From: JBBDWJ01 sp040902925
Lineage (GTDB): Bacteria; Acidobacteriota; Terriglobia; Bryobacterales; UBA6623
Assembly: GCA_040902925.1 (NCBI GenBank)
Contig: JBBDWJ010000024.1
Span: forward strand, 1-52,795
Length of the DNA: 52,795 nt
Reading direction: 5' to 3'
The translations under genes and the position numbers were made by a program. The notes below the pieces were generated by a model. The model did no database searches and was not told the origin of the DNA. It was given only the letters and a program-made list of their open reading frames with translations. Position 1 is the stretch's first letter; every line of letters begins with the position of its first letter. Below, piece by piece: positions 35,719-44,874 of the stretch.

Positions 35719-36777
35719 TCAGGCAAACTCCAAACCCAGCCCCGGCTTCTGAGATAAAACAAGCTGGCCGTTTTCCACCACAGGCACTTCCTTGAACAAG
35801 CCAAAGCTCCACGGCATGTGTTCGAGATAGAGGCCATTGGGAACCGCCGCCAGAGCGTGGCACAGAATCTCGGGCGCCAGGTGCGATACCACGGGCAGGT
35901 TGTTCGCTTCGGCGAGGTGGGCGGCTTTCATGAAAGGCGTCAACCCGCCGGCCCGCAGCAAATCGATCATCACGATATCGATCGACTGCCGTTCGATAAG
36001 GTGCGCAAAAGGCGCCAAGCCATAAACGTACTCGCCCGCGGCCAGCGGCGTGTCGAGAGCGGCGGCAATACGAGCCAGACCGTTGTAGTCAAGGTGATGC
36101 GTCGGATCCTCGAGCCAATACAAATTGAACTGCTCCAAGGCCCGCCCAATCGAAATGGATTGATTTACGTCCCAGCCTTGATTGATGTCGACCATCAAGT
36201 CGACAGCGGGGCCAACCGCCTCCCGCAGGACCCGCAAACGCTCGATCTCCTTGGCCGGAGCATCCTCGGCGCCCATGCGAAGCTTCATCGCTCGAAAACC
36301 CTGTTCGACAAGCTTGGCGCCCCACTCCGCGAGCATGTTCAGGTCATACGTGCGCCAAAGGTAACCGCTCGCGTAGACCGGAACGCGGTCGCGAAACCCT
36401 CCGAGCAATTGATAGACCGGCTTGCCCAGCGCCTTGCCCCGGATGTCCCATAGCGCCACGTCGATGGCGGCCGCGGCGCGCGTAATGAATCCGGCGGGCG
36501 CTCCGGCGCCGGCGAGCTCGAGCAGCTTCTTGGCGATCGCCTCGATCTCGAACGGGTCGTCGCCAACCGCGAGTTCGGCGAGCCCGTTCAAGGTCTCGTG
36601 CAGCCCCTTCAGGACGCAAGAAGGCACGAATCCGGCATAGCCGATACCCTCGATGCCTTCATCGGTCCGCAGGGTCAGCGTCGCGAAGTTGGCCATGCGA
36701 GCGCCGGGACTGTTGGCAATGGGCAGCGGCCGGTCCGTAAGGCTGACCGCGCGGGTGGAGTAACTTTGAATCTTCAT
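35719..36777 (-). CDS. mandelate racemase/muconate lactonizing-type enolase-superfamily enzyme
   Basis: A 352-residue cytoplasmic member of the enolase superfamily, with no signal peptide. Capping domain first, then the barrel with AAAIDVALWDIRGK, the catalytic Lys-x-Arg in RAMKLRMG, metal ligands in VDINQGWD, WLEDP and AAGEYVYG, and a late His in VVSHLAPE. This pattern fits acid-sugar dehydratases or racemases of the mandelate racemase subgroup. It is distinct from the Tat-exported family member at 23.1-24.5 kb. Substrate cannot be inferred; no sugar transport or kinase genes are next to it. It ends convergent with higA. Confidence 0.87.
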   Translation of the reverse strand: MKIQSYSTRAVSLTDRPLPIANSPGARMANFATLTLRTDEGIEGIGYAGFVPSCVLKGLHETLNGLAELAVGDDPFEIEAIAKKLLELAGAGAPAGFITRAAAAIDVALWDIRGKALGKPVYQLLGGFRDRVPVYASGYLWRTYDLNMLAEWGAKLVEQGFRAMKLRMGAEDAPAKEIERLRVLREAVGPAVDLMVDINQGWDVNQSISIGRALEQFNLYWLEDPTHHLDYNGLARIAAALDTPLAAGEYVYGLAPFAHLIERQSIDIVMIDLLRAGGLTPFMKAAHLAEANNLPVVSHLAPEILCHALAAVPNGLYLEHMPWSFGLFKEVPVVENGQLVLSQKPGLGLEFA

Positions 36778-36806
36778 GGGCTCGGTTCCAGGTCCGAGCC
36801 AAGAGG

Positions 36807-37487
36807 CTAGCGGGAAGCGGCTGTGCGTTGCAACCTGTCGAGTTCGGCGCGCAGTCCACCGAGGTCGATGCGTTGATACCAGGCAAGGAGCTCGTGGCGC
36901 TCGATGCCATCCCCTTCGACGACCAGGTAGAAGCGATCAAGATAGCGGACGCGCAGCCGTCCCGTCCTCGTCTCGGGGTTATAGCGTAAGCGGCCTTCTT
37001 CCGCGCCCACCCGCACCAGCGCGCCGTTAGCCCAGCCCGGGATATCGAGCGGTATGTGGTAGGGATAGTCGCCGGCCCAGTCCCAGATCTCAACCGTTAC
37101 CTGTTTGCCTCCCTGCGAATAGGTGCGCCAGGCGTTGCTCGACGTGAATTTTTCGAAGGTCAGGCCGGTGCCAATCGAGACGCTGCTGGGGTTGCCGCTA
37201 CGAGTGAAGCTGCGCCGCCATCCCTCGGGAGTTTCGGGAAGCATCAGCCCCAGGCGATAGTCGCTAACGGGAATATTGGCTTCGGAAAAATAAAGAAACG
37301 CGAACCAGCCGGCGATTGCCAGAATGACGAAAAACTTCGTGGCGCCGAGCAGCGAAACCGCGGGCCGTGAAGCTGTCGGGTACTGAGGCGTCCAGGGCTC
37401 GGACGGAGGAATCGCCGCCGCTTGCGCTAGAGCCGGTTGACCGGGCTCCTGCCGATGATCGGGAAACCGTGGCTTGTCTGCGTCCAT
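36807..37487 (-). CDS. single-pass membrane protein of unknown function
   Basis: About 226 residues. I do not recognise it. A proline-rich, probably cytoplasmic N-terminus is followed by one membrane helix (FFVILAIAGWFAFLYF) and then a soluble domain of about 150 residues facing outwards. That domain has many aromatic and Arg residues and reads like a beta-rich fold (SDYRLGLMLPETPEGWRRSF, then KQVTVEIWDWAGDYPYHIP, RLRVRYLDRFYLVVEG). The start is uncertain: ATG 37487 is near the helix, and an ATG at 37547 would add 20 residues. It reads toward the enolase-type gene, 29 bases away, and lies downstream of the CpaE/TadZ-like gene. Confidence 0.7.
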   Translation of the reverse strand: MDADKPRFPDHRQEPGQPALAQAAAIPPSEPWTPQYPTASRPAVSLLGATKFFVILAIAGWFAFLYFSEANIPVSDYRLGLMLPETPEGWRRSFTRSGNPSSVSIGTGLTFEKFTSSNAWRTYSQGGKQVTVEIWDWAGDYPYHIPLDIPGWANGALVRVGAEEGRLRYNPETRTGRLRVRYLDRFYLVVEGDGIERHELLAWYQRIDLGGLRAELDRLQRTAASR

Positions 37488-37659
37488 CGGGATGACGGAG
37501 GGACCCGGGGGATGGTAGCCCGCCACTGGGCTCAGTCTGCGGGCCATGGCGACGGCCCCGACCGGTCCGCCCTATCGGGTATCGCAGGCCCAGGCACTCT
37601 GAAGGTCCGCGGTCAACTCGACTGGCCCGAGACAGCCGGACGCGAATCCAAGAATCGAG

Positions 37660-39594
37660 CTAGCCTAGAGACGATCCAACTTCCGCGGCGGGCGCGCTCT
37701 CGGCCGCCACTTGAGCATCAACGCCCATCACGCTCCAGCCCAGTTCGCGCAGTTGCGTAGCCAGCCCCGAACCCTGCTGCACGAGCCCGCCATTCCAGAC
37801 GGCGTCGCGCAGCGCGGCGTAGTCGTTCATCAGAGCCCACGAGACCGGCACGCCGGCGATCTTGCCAACGTCCTCCAGACCGAGAGAACCCCAAGAACCG
37901 GTACGGTTGACGATCAGCCGCAAGCGCTCGCCCGGCACGCCCATGGCGCGAATCTGCTGCACTTTCCTCCGCGCCAGATGCAGCGAGGTGATTTCCGGAG
38001 TGCAGACCAGGTACACCAGGTCCGACATCGCCAGAATGTGCCGCGAAGACGAATAGATCGCGTCGGGATGATCGACGACCACATACGGATAGCGGCGCAG
38101 CGCCGACATGAAGATATCCGGCAGGCGGTCGAGACTTTGCGGATGAATCGAGCTGTTGGAAGGCGGCGCCACCAAAACGTCAAGTTGGTTCCAGGGGCAA
38201 ACGACCTTCTCCCAAAGGTGATCCTCCGGCTGTTCCCACTTAAAGACGTCCACGAAGGTGTGCTCGGGCTTCAATCCTAGCCGGAACGCCAAGGTGCCCG
38301 AATGGAAGTCAAAGTCCGCCAACAGCACTCGCTTGTTCAGATGGTGCGAAATCGCTTCGGCAACGTGCAGCGATACCGTGGAGCTGCCGTTGCCGCCCTG
38401 CACGGGCAGGAAACAAACCAGCTTCGATTTGCCGCCGCGCCGGATCTCGCCTCCCGGACCCAGGGCGCGCAGTTTCAATTCCCGCTCACTGAGCTGCCCT
38501 GCCAGCCGGTTGAGGCTGTCAACGCCCCCCCGCCCGGCACCCTTTTTCTGTTTTCGGGCGCGCGTGGGATCCCACGCTTTTACAGGCTGCAACCCTGATC
38601 CCCTGGTGGGTTTTCGCGGCGCATTTCGGTAGGCCGCCCCGGACGCCGACGCGGACTGCTCCGTGAATGCCGGTAACTCCCCGGGCGCGGCTGCCGCCTG
38701 GAGGTCAGCAGGCTGTTGCGTTGATGTATCCGCCTCGGCGCTGGCCGGGCTCTCCTCGCTGCTGGACCGTGCGGTCGCGGCCTGCTCGCCGCCTGTTTCG
38801 TCGGCCGCCGCCTGTGCCTCAGCGTCTTGCGCGGCCGCTAGGAGATCTCGCGTCGTTGAGTCCGGGTGCTCGGAACCCTGGGGTTGTGATGCGTCCCAGT
38901 GAGATTCGGAGCCGCCGGCCGACTCCCGCGCCAATAAGTCCAACAAATCGCTTGAGCCCGAGTCATCCAATGCCGGCGCGATCGGATCGAGAAGTTCCGG
39001 CTCCGGTTGCCCGGATTCTCCCGGCTCCGCGGGAGAGATTTCGATGGGAAATGGTTCGTCGCGCTGAACGCTAGTTCCCTCGAAATACGCCCTTTCCTCT
39101 TCCTCTTCTTCCTCTTGGTCTTCGTCTTCGTCGACTTCTGTGACAATCTCTTCTGCCGCGACCGGTCCCTCTTCCTCCGCTGCCACCGCGAGCTCGGCCG
39201 ATTCGATCCCCTCGCCGTGGGGCTCGCTCTGCTCCCCGTCAGTTTCGAGCGGCTCGCCGTTTGCCCGCCAGTTCACCTCATCGGCAGCGAACTCCCCATC
39301 CTCAAAGGTTTGCTGCGCCAGCTCGGCGGCATTTGTCCTCAAGGCAGGTGTGGCATCCGCACCGGACTCCCGCTTGGCGTCCAGCAGCGCAACCGGTAGC
39401 GGAGGGGCATCTCCGAAGGGCGAGGTGCGATCTTGCGGCCGATCTGAAGCGTCGTCGTCTCCGATAACGCGGCCTACCAGCCGTTCGAGCGTCTGGCGGC
39501 GGTGTAGAGCTGCGTGCTCATCACAGCAGAATTCGGACTTGGTCCTCCACTGTCGAAGCCGGGGAATCTTTTCGTGACAAAGCAGGCAATGCAT
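37660..39594 (-). CDS. CpaE/TadZ-like MinD-family protein with zinc finger and acidic linker
   Basis: A 644-residue protein in three parts. Residues about 3-32 form a treble-clef-like zinc finger (CLLC, then CCDEH). A long, acidic, low-complexity linker of about 250 residues follows, with runs of Glu and Asp. The C-terminal half is a MinD/ParA-type domain related to CpaE/TadZ, which positions type IV-like pilus (Tad) machines. Its P-loop reads QGGNGSST: both lysines of the usual KGGxGKST are missing, as often seen in TadZ-type pseudo-ATPases. VLLADFDFHSGTLAFRLG and VVVDHPD are the other conserved segments. No Tad pilus genes lie nearby. Confidence 0.8.
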   Translation of the reverse strand: MHCLLCHEKIPRLRQWRTKSEFCCDEHAALHRRQTLERLVGRVIGDDDASDRPQDRTSPFGDAPPLPVALLDAKRESGADATPALRTNAAELAQQTFEDGEFAADEVNWRANGEPLETDGEQSEPHGEGIESAELAVAAEEEGPVAAEEIVTEVDEDEDQEEEEEEERAYFEGTSVQRDEPFPIEISPAEPGESGQPEPELLDPIAPALDDSGSSDLLDLLARESAGGSESHWDASQPQGSEHPDSTTRDLLAAAQDAEAQAAADETGGEQAATARSSSEESPASAEADTSTQQPADLQAAAAPGELPAFTEQSASASGAAYRNAPRKPTRGSGLQPVKAWDPTRARKQKKGAGRGGVDSLNRLAGQLSERELKLRALGPGGEIRRGGKSKLVCFLPVQGGNGSSTVSLHVAEAISHHLNKRVLLADFDFHSGTLAFRLGLKPEHTFVDVFKWEQPEDHLWEKVVCPWNQLDVLVAPPSNSSIHPQSLDRLPDIFMSALRRYPYVVVDHPDAIYSSSRHILAMSDLVYLVCTPEITSLHLARRKVQQIRAMGVPGERLRLIVNRTGSWGSLGLEDVGKIAGVPVSWALMNDYAALRDAVWNGGLVQQGSGLATQLRELGWSVMGVDAQVAAESAPAAEVGSSLG

Positions 39595-40277
39595 CGAGGT
39601 TCGTCCGTCGGTCGCGCCGGAAATTTCTCCGTTGACTCCAGGATCTTGGACGAGACAGTCCTCGTCTCTATCGGTCGTCCCTGGCGAAGACCACGGCTGC
39701 GGCGGTAGCCATCCGATCCACCCAGCGCAGGTCCCACCCGGCGGTAACGGAAGTAGACATATTGGCTTATGCCTTTGTATTCCTACGCCGAATTATGAAC
39801 CACCGCGCAAGCGACATCAATGGGCCATTTGTACCGCGTTTTTGGAGGTGTAGCCGTCAAACTTAGGAAAATCGTAAGGTATTCGCCAGATATGCATCGG
39901 GTGAATCCCCGAGATTTCAGAGCCAAATCAAATGGAAGTCCTCCCGCTTCACGATTTCCCGATCCTCAGGCCGAACTGAGGTCTCCGTGCCGCCTTCTCC
40001 AGCCCCTGCCATTCCGGACGCCCGCGATAGTCCCAGAAGTTCAGCTTTTGAAAGGACCTCCGGTGAGAAGCCGCCGGGAGATGGATCTCCAGCCGAAGCG
40101 ACTTGATTGCTGTCTGGCAGGCCGCTAAATTGACAGTTTCGGAGGCCAGTCCGGGCAGGGAGTATCCATCGGCCTGGCGGCTTCGTCATTCATATTGAGC
40201 CCGGCCATTTTGGACAGGCCAGTTGCATGCTCCCAAGGCCATGGATACATACTGGAAGAGAGCGGATCGTCCAGCCT
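39595..40277. other. 680-base gene-poor region
   Basis: Lies between the CpaE/TadZ-like gene (leftward) and the dikinase-like gene (rightward). Short frames exist but none has protein-like composition or a ribosome site. Apart from the promoter at 40103-40131, I see AT-richer sequence around 39770-39900 and no RNA gene, repeat or terminator. Confidence 0.4.
40103..40131 (+). promoter_or_regulatory. promoter for the dikinase/beta-lactamase operon
   Basis: TTGATT (40103-40108) and TAAATT (40126-40131) with a 17-base spacer, predicting transcription from about 40138 and a leader of about 140 bases. A perfect TTGACA (40130-40135) overlaps its end but has no -10 at the right distance. Confidence 0.45.
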
Positions 40278-43214
40278 ATGACTCTCGCGCTTGCCGCCCT
40301 AATTGCCCTCCTCACCGGGATCGTGAGTCCGGCGCGGGCCGATGGTCTAATCCAGCCGCTGACGGCCTCGCAAGCGGATCAGGTCCGGCAAACCTTCGAG
40401 AGTTTCAAGAGCAACCCGCGCGGCCCATTTTTTCGCATCCGCTGGTTCTGCAATGACGGGACGGATCATCCGCCCTCGCCTCCGCCCTGCCGCGACCTTG
40501 GCGGCGGCCACCAGCACGCTTCGCTGAGCCCGGAAACCGTCAAGCTTGCTGAGTGGAACATCGACGTTGGCACGATTTTGGCCGGCAAGAGCTTCGACTC
40601 GCTTTTCGATGCCCGCCGCGACCACTGGCGGCTCAAGCAACTGGTGCTCGAGCACTATCTCGAAGGTATCGACCGCGGCTGGATCTACCGGCGGGCCTAC
40701 ACCTACCGCGGCGCTCGCCAGGTCGAGGACGAAGAGCAGTCCGGCTACCGCTTCCTCACGCAACTGCTGTCCGACCCCGCCTGGGTAAAGCGGCACTACT
40801 TCCTGGTTACGCAGTTGATCGGCGCCATGCCGCACGGACTTCCCGACAGCGTGGTCAAGAAGGTTCGCAACCTTGCGCAGTCAATCGCGGCGCAGGACCC
40901 GCGCTTCCAGCCCATTCGGGCGAAGATCCACTCGGCCCCGGGTGACGAGGACCTCGCCCTGGTCGAGCAGTTCCTCAAGGAAAAAGCGGCCGGTGAAGCG
41001 ACGAGCGAGATGCTCATCGAGCTGACAACGTTGCTCGAGCAGGAAAAGGCCGGCCGCGGCATGTCGGCGCGGCTTCCGGCGTTTCGCAAGCAGTTTGCGG
41101 AAAATCCGGTCTCGGCATACGTGGAGCAGTTTGCCGTGGCGTTGCAAGCGGGCGACCCGAACACCGTATTCGCCACGGGCGCTGAGCTGAGCTTTCAAAT
41201 TCGCGGCACGGTCGAGGCCTCGGACAACGGCCGCTACAACCTCGAGTTGCTCGATTTCAACGCGTTGGTGCAGGAGATCGCCTTTCAAACGAGCTCCAAG
41301 CTGACCGCGGCAACGCGCCGGGAGCGTCTCGACAATCTGATGTCCCACGTGCGTTACGCGGCTGGAGCCGGGCTGCTGTCGATGCGCCAATTCAACGCGC
41401 TGCGGGCGGAAGCGGATACGCTGCGCGGGCGCGAGGCGGTTGAGCCCGCGGCGTATTACTCTGCGCTTCGGTATCTCGGCCGAACTGCCGAATGGTGCCG
41501 CGCCACGGCGGCGAAAGATTTTGGGCCGGTAGCGCGCCACTATCAGCCGGCCGAGCCGCTGGCGGCTGCGCTGCTCGATCACCTGTTGCGCAGCTCGATC
41601 GCGCTGCCGCTGTCGACCCACCTGGAAGTGCTCAGCGAAGACGCGCATCGCGCCGTCGGGATCCGCCATTCGGTGTTCGGCGCCGCTTCCGGCAGTGGAG
41701 TATCCGCGCTCAACCCCGGCGTGGCGATTGGCAGGCTAAAGATCATTCGCTCGCCCGAGGAAGCGGCGGGCAGCATCGACTCGACGTCTATCTACGTGAT
41801 CCCTGAGACCGTATCGGATCTCAAGCCCATGGCCGGCGTGCTGACGCTCGACAGCGGCAACATGCTGTCGCACACCCAGCTTCTTGCCGCCAACCTCGGT
41901 ATTCCCAACGCCCGTATTCCCTCGACGCTGATGGCGCAACTAACAGCTCACGAGGGAAAGGAAATCTTTTTCGCGGTCACTCCTCGCGGCGTGGTGGTTC
42001 TGCGGGAGAAGGCGGAACTGACGCTGGAACAACAAAAGGTATGGATCGACCAGCCTGCCGCGACGGCGCGCCGCATCCGGCTGGACACCAGCCGCGTCGA
42101 TCTGTCGCGGACCGAGATCGTCAAGCTGGGCGGCCTCAGCCGCGAGGACTCCGGAGTTCTTGTCGGCCCCAAGGCGGCCAATCTCGGGCAACTGGCGCAG
42201 GATTTCCCCGGCCGCGTGGCGCAAGGGCTGGTATTGCCCTTCGGTATCTACCATCAGCATATCCAGCGCGTGCTTCCGGGGGATAGCGTTTCCTTGGCCG
42301 AACAGATCAAACAGGCTTACGCCCACGCCGAACAGATGCGAGGCCACGCTTCGCAAGCGGAAGTCGACGCTTTCATCTATCCCCGCCTCGCCGAGTTCCG
42401 CGAAAAGGTTCGCAACATGCCATTCATTGCGGAGTTCGAGCAGCGGCTCATCCGCAAGCTGCAGGAAGACTTCGAGTGGCCCGACGGCAGCCTGGGCGTA
42501 TTCGTTCGCAGCGACACCAATGCGGAAGACCTGCCGGAGTTTACCGGCGCCGGCCTCAACTTGACGGTGCCCAATCAGGTGGGCACTCAGCAGATCATCC
42601 AAGCGATCAAGAATGTCTGGGCATCTCCGTTCACCGAGCGCGCCTACGACTGGCGCAGCCGTTTTCTGATCGGCTCGGACCAAGTCTACCCGTCGGTGAT
42701 CCTGATGCGCGCGGTGCCGGCGGACAAATCCGGAGTCATCGCCACCATCGATCTCGAAACGGGCGATGCGGCCGACATCACCGTCAATGTCAATGAAGGC
42801 GTCAGCGCGGTTGTCGACGGCGGCGTAGCCGAGTCGCTGTTGCTCAAGCCCGGCGGCGAGGTGCGCTTGCTGCATCAGGCTCGCTCGTCCTACCGCAAGC
42901 AGTGCAGCCTGAGCGGCGGCTTTGAGAACCTGCCGGCGCACGGCGAGGACTATCTGCTCACGCCCGATGAAATTGCCCAGATCCGCCGCCTGGTCGACGA
43001 AGTGAAGCAGAAATATGCGCCGACGCGCTCAGCCAGCGGCGAGCCGCTGCCGTGGGATATCGAATTTGGATTTGAAAAGGGTGATCTGCGTTTGTTTCAG
43101 ATCCGCCCGCTAGTTCGTTATCAACAGTTGCAGACGCTCGAAGCCCTTGCGAAGATCGAGGCCGAGGAATCGACCCGCCCGATGACGACAGTGCGGCTCG
43201 ACGAGGCGCCATGA
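40278..43214 (+). CDS. exported protein with phosphohistidine and PEP-synthase-type ATP-grasp domains (glucan water dikinase-like order)
   Basis: About 978 residues. ATG at 40278 opens a signal peptide (MTLALAALIALLTG, cleavage near PARADG); the frame extends to 40227 without benefit. Residues 25-500 are mostly helical and unrecognised. A swivelling phosphohistidine domain follows, with VLTLDSGNMLSHTQLLAA and the candidate His532. The C-terminal third (from about residue 629) is a PPDK/PEP synthase-type ATP-binding domain with GPKAANLGQL, VRSDTNAEDLPEFTGAG and FEKGDLRLFQIRPLV. In PEP synthase the ATP domain comes first; having His first and ATP last is the order of alpha-glucan, water dikinase. 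There is no PEP-binding barrel. The final 4 bases overlap the next gene. Confidence 0.82.
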   Translation: MTLALAALIALLTGIVSPARADGLIQPLTASQADQVRQTFESFKSNPRGPFFRIRWFCNDGTDHPPSPPPCRDLGGGHQHASLSPETVKLAEWNIDVGTILAGKSFDSLFDARRDHWRLKQLVLEHYLEGIDRGWIYRRAYTYRGARQVEDEEQSGYRFLTQLLSDPAWVKRHYFLVTQLIGAMPHGLPDSVVKKVRNLAQSIAAQDPRFQPIRAKIHSAPGDEDLALVEQFLKEKAAGEATSEMLIELTTLLEQEKAGRGMSARLPAFRKQFAENPVSAYVEQFAVALQAGDPNTVFATGAELSFQIRGTVEASDNGRYNLELLDFNALVQEIAFQTSSKLTAATRRERLDNLMSHVRYAAGAGLLSMRQFNALRAEADTLRGREAVEPAAYYSALRYLGRTAEWCRATAAKDFGPVARHYQPAEPLAAALLDHLLRSSIALPLSTHLEVLSEDAHRAVGIRHSVFGAASGSGVSALNPGVAIGRLKIIRSPEEAAGSIDSTSIYVIPETVSDLKPMAGVLTLDSGNMLSHTQLLAANLGIPNARIPSTLMAQLTAHEGKEIFFAVTPRGVVVLREKAELTLEQQKVWIDQPAATARRIRLDTSRVDLSRTEIVKLGGLSREDSGVLVGPKAANLGQLAQDFPGRVAQGLVLPFGIYHQHIQRVLPGDSVSLAEQIKQAYAHAEQMRGHASQAEVDAFIYPRLAEFREKVRNMPFIAEFEQRLIRKLQEDFEWPDGSLGVFVRSDTNAEDLPEFTGAGLNLTVPNQVGTQQIIQAIKNVWASPFTERAYDWRSRFLIGSDQVYPSVILMRAVPADKSGVIATIDLETGDAADITVNVNEGVSAVVDGGVAESLLLKPGGEVRLLHQARSSYRKQCSLSGGFENLPAHGEDYLLTPDEIAQIRRLVDEVKQKYAPTRSASGEPLPWDIEFGFEKGDLRLFQIRPLVRYQQLQTLEALAKIEAEESTRPMTTVRLDEAP

Positions 43215-44620
43215 TCAAGCAGAAGGTCAGTCGCGCGACGGCGGGCCGCGTTCCGGCGAGAGGGTACGGCTTGCGCAGTTCAAAAGGGAAGCCGGCTTCT
43301 GGAGGCTGCCCATCGTGGAATCGTGAGGTAAACTTCGGGCGCCTTTCCTGGTCTCGCTTCTTCCTCTTTTGCGGCCTGATTGCCGCCGTGCCCGCCGCGG
43401 TTCACGCCTACCCTCTCGATGGCTACGAGTACACGGGCATCCGCCGGCTGCTGGCTTACCGGCTGGCGCTCGAAGGTCAGGTCCTGCCCAAGCCAAACCT
43501 GGTTCCCGGTGCGATGCTCAACAGCGAGCAGGTTCGGCTGCGGCTCGACGGCGTCAACGAGACGTTTGACCTTGACGACAGGACGCCGCGGGACCCTTAT
43601 CTGCAACAGGGTCTGGAGCGCATTTTCGCCGACCGGGACCCTTCCTACGGCATCGCGGTGCTCGACATCACCGATCCAAACCGGCCGCTTTACGGTTCTT
43701 TGCGCGCGGACACCAAGCGCATTCCGGGCAGCGTCGGCAAGCTGTTCGTAGCGACCGGTTTTTTCGACGCCGTCGCCAGGGCCTACCCCGCCGATACCGA
43801 GGCCAGAGCGCGGCTGATGCGCGAGACCATTCTCGCCGCGGACCGCTTCGTCCATCGCGACGGCAAGACCGTGCCTTTCTACAACGACGGCGATCCGCGC
43901 ATCGTTTCGCGGCGGCTCGAGATCGGCGATAAGTTCAACTTGTGGGAGTGGCTCGATCACATGCTGTCGGTCAGTTCGAACGCCGCCGGGTCGATGGTCT
44001 GGAAGGAAGCGATGATGATCCGCCACTTCGGGGCGCGCTACCCGCTACGCGACGAAGAGGCTGCGTTTCTGAAGGAGACGCCGCGAGTGGAGCTCGGCGA
44101 GCTGGCGATGGAGACGGTCGAAGAGCCGTTGACCACCGCCGGGCTCGACACCAACAAGATTCGCATCGGCACGTTCTTCACCGGCAACGCTTCGTCGGCC
44201 ATTCCCGGGAGCGGCAGCTACGCCAGCCCCAATGAGCTGATGCGCTGGCTCATCAAGCTCGAGCAAGGCAAGCTCGTCGATCGCTGGTCGAGCCTGGAGT
44301 TGAAGAAGCTGCTTTACTTTTCGCGCCCGCGCTATCGTTACGCTTCGTCACCGGCGCTGAACAAGGCGGCGGTCTTTTTCAAGTCGGGCTCCTTGTTCCA
44401 CTGCAAGCCCGAGCCCGGATTCACATGCCGCGCTTATGCCGGCAACGAACTCAACCTGATGCACTCGGTTGCAGTCGTCGAATCAGGCGATAGGATTTAC
44501 CTGGTGACGATGATGTCCAACGTGTTGCGGCTGAACTCCGCTGTGGAGCATCAGAAAGTTGCCACCGACGTCGAGCGCCTGCTGCAATCGCGCCCTGCCC
44601 CCGAAACCACGTCGCGCTGA
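43211..44620 (+). CDS. exported beta-lactamase/DD-peptidase-fold serine hydrolase
   Basis: A 469-residue serine hydrolase of the penicillin-binding/class A beta-lactamase fold. The three active-site motifs are present: GSVGKLF with Ser174 and Lys177 (SxxK), SSN at residues 255-257 (SxN) and KSG (KTG-type). The N-terminus is unusual: about 45 residues precede the hydrophobic core (FFLFCGLIAAVPAAVHA), so the protein is secreted if this start is right. ATG overlaps the previous stop as ATGA (43211-43214), giving tight coupling. The length and inserted segments suggest a peptidase or esterase rather than an antibiotic-resistance enzyme. Confidence 0.83.
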   Translation: MIKQKVSRATAGRVPARGYGLRSSKGKPASGGCPSWNREVNFGRLSWSRFFLFCGLIAAVPAAVHAYPLDGYEYTGIRRLLAYRLALEGQVLPKPNLVPGAMLNSEQVRLRLDGVNETFDLDDRTPRDPYLQQGLERIFADRDPSYGIAVLDITDPNRPLYGSLRADTKRIPGSVGKLFVATGFFDAVARAYPADTEARARLMRETILAADRFVHRDGKTVPFYNDGDPRIVSRRLEIGDKFNLWEWLDHMLSVSSNAAGSMVWKEAMMIRHFGARYPLRDEEAAFLKETPRVELGELAMETVEEPLTTAGLDTNKIRIGTFFTGNASSAIPGSGSYASPNELMRWLIKLEQGKLVDRWSSLELKKLLYFSRPRYRYASSPALNKAAVFFKSGSLFHCKPEPGFTCRAYAGNELNLMHSVAVVESGDRIYLVTMMSNVLRLNSAVEHQKVATDVERLLQSRPAPETTSR

Positions 44621-44800
44621 CGGACGCGCCAACCAACCCGTAGAAGTGGTTCAATCCGAGGGCGCCGCGGGGCCGGCCCATGGCGTAACGCCGCTGGATT
44701 CCAACGACATCCTCCTTCCGTCGACCTTCAGAAGCTTGTAGCTACGATCCAACAAGGTCGCCTGTTGATCCCGTAGCGCCTGAGCCCCGGGCGGCAGCCG

Positions 44801-44832
44801 CACAAAAGAAGCGGGGCCGCTGCCGACCCCGC
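44801..44832 (-). terminator. intrinsic terminator after the FecR gene
   Basis: On the minus strand GCGGGG (44832-44827) pairs with CCCCGC (44816-44811) around a 10-base loop, followed by TTCTTTTGTG. It lies about 43 bases beyond the FecR-gene stop. The rest of this convergent gap (44621-44874) holds nothing else I can name. Confidence 0.65.
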
Positions 44833-44874
44833 AAGAGGGAAATGACTCACTGGAGAAGATCGATGCTGGGAAGA

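Noticed and set aside
40130..40135. Perfect TTGACA box
   Set aside because: No -10 element 16-18 bases downstream; the overlapping TTGATT-17-TAAATT promoter is better.
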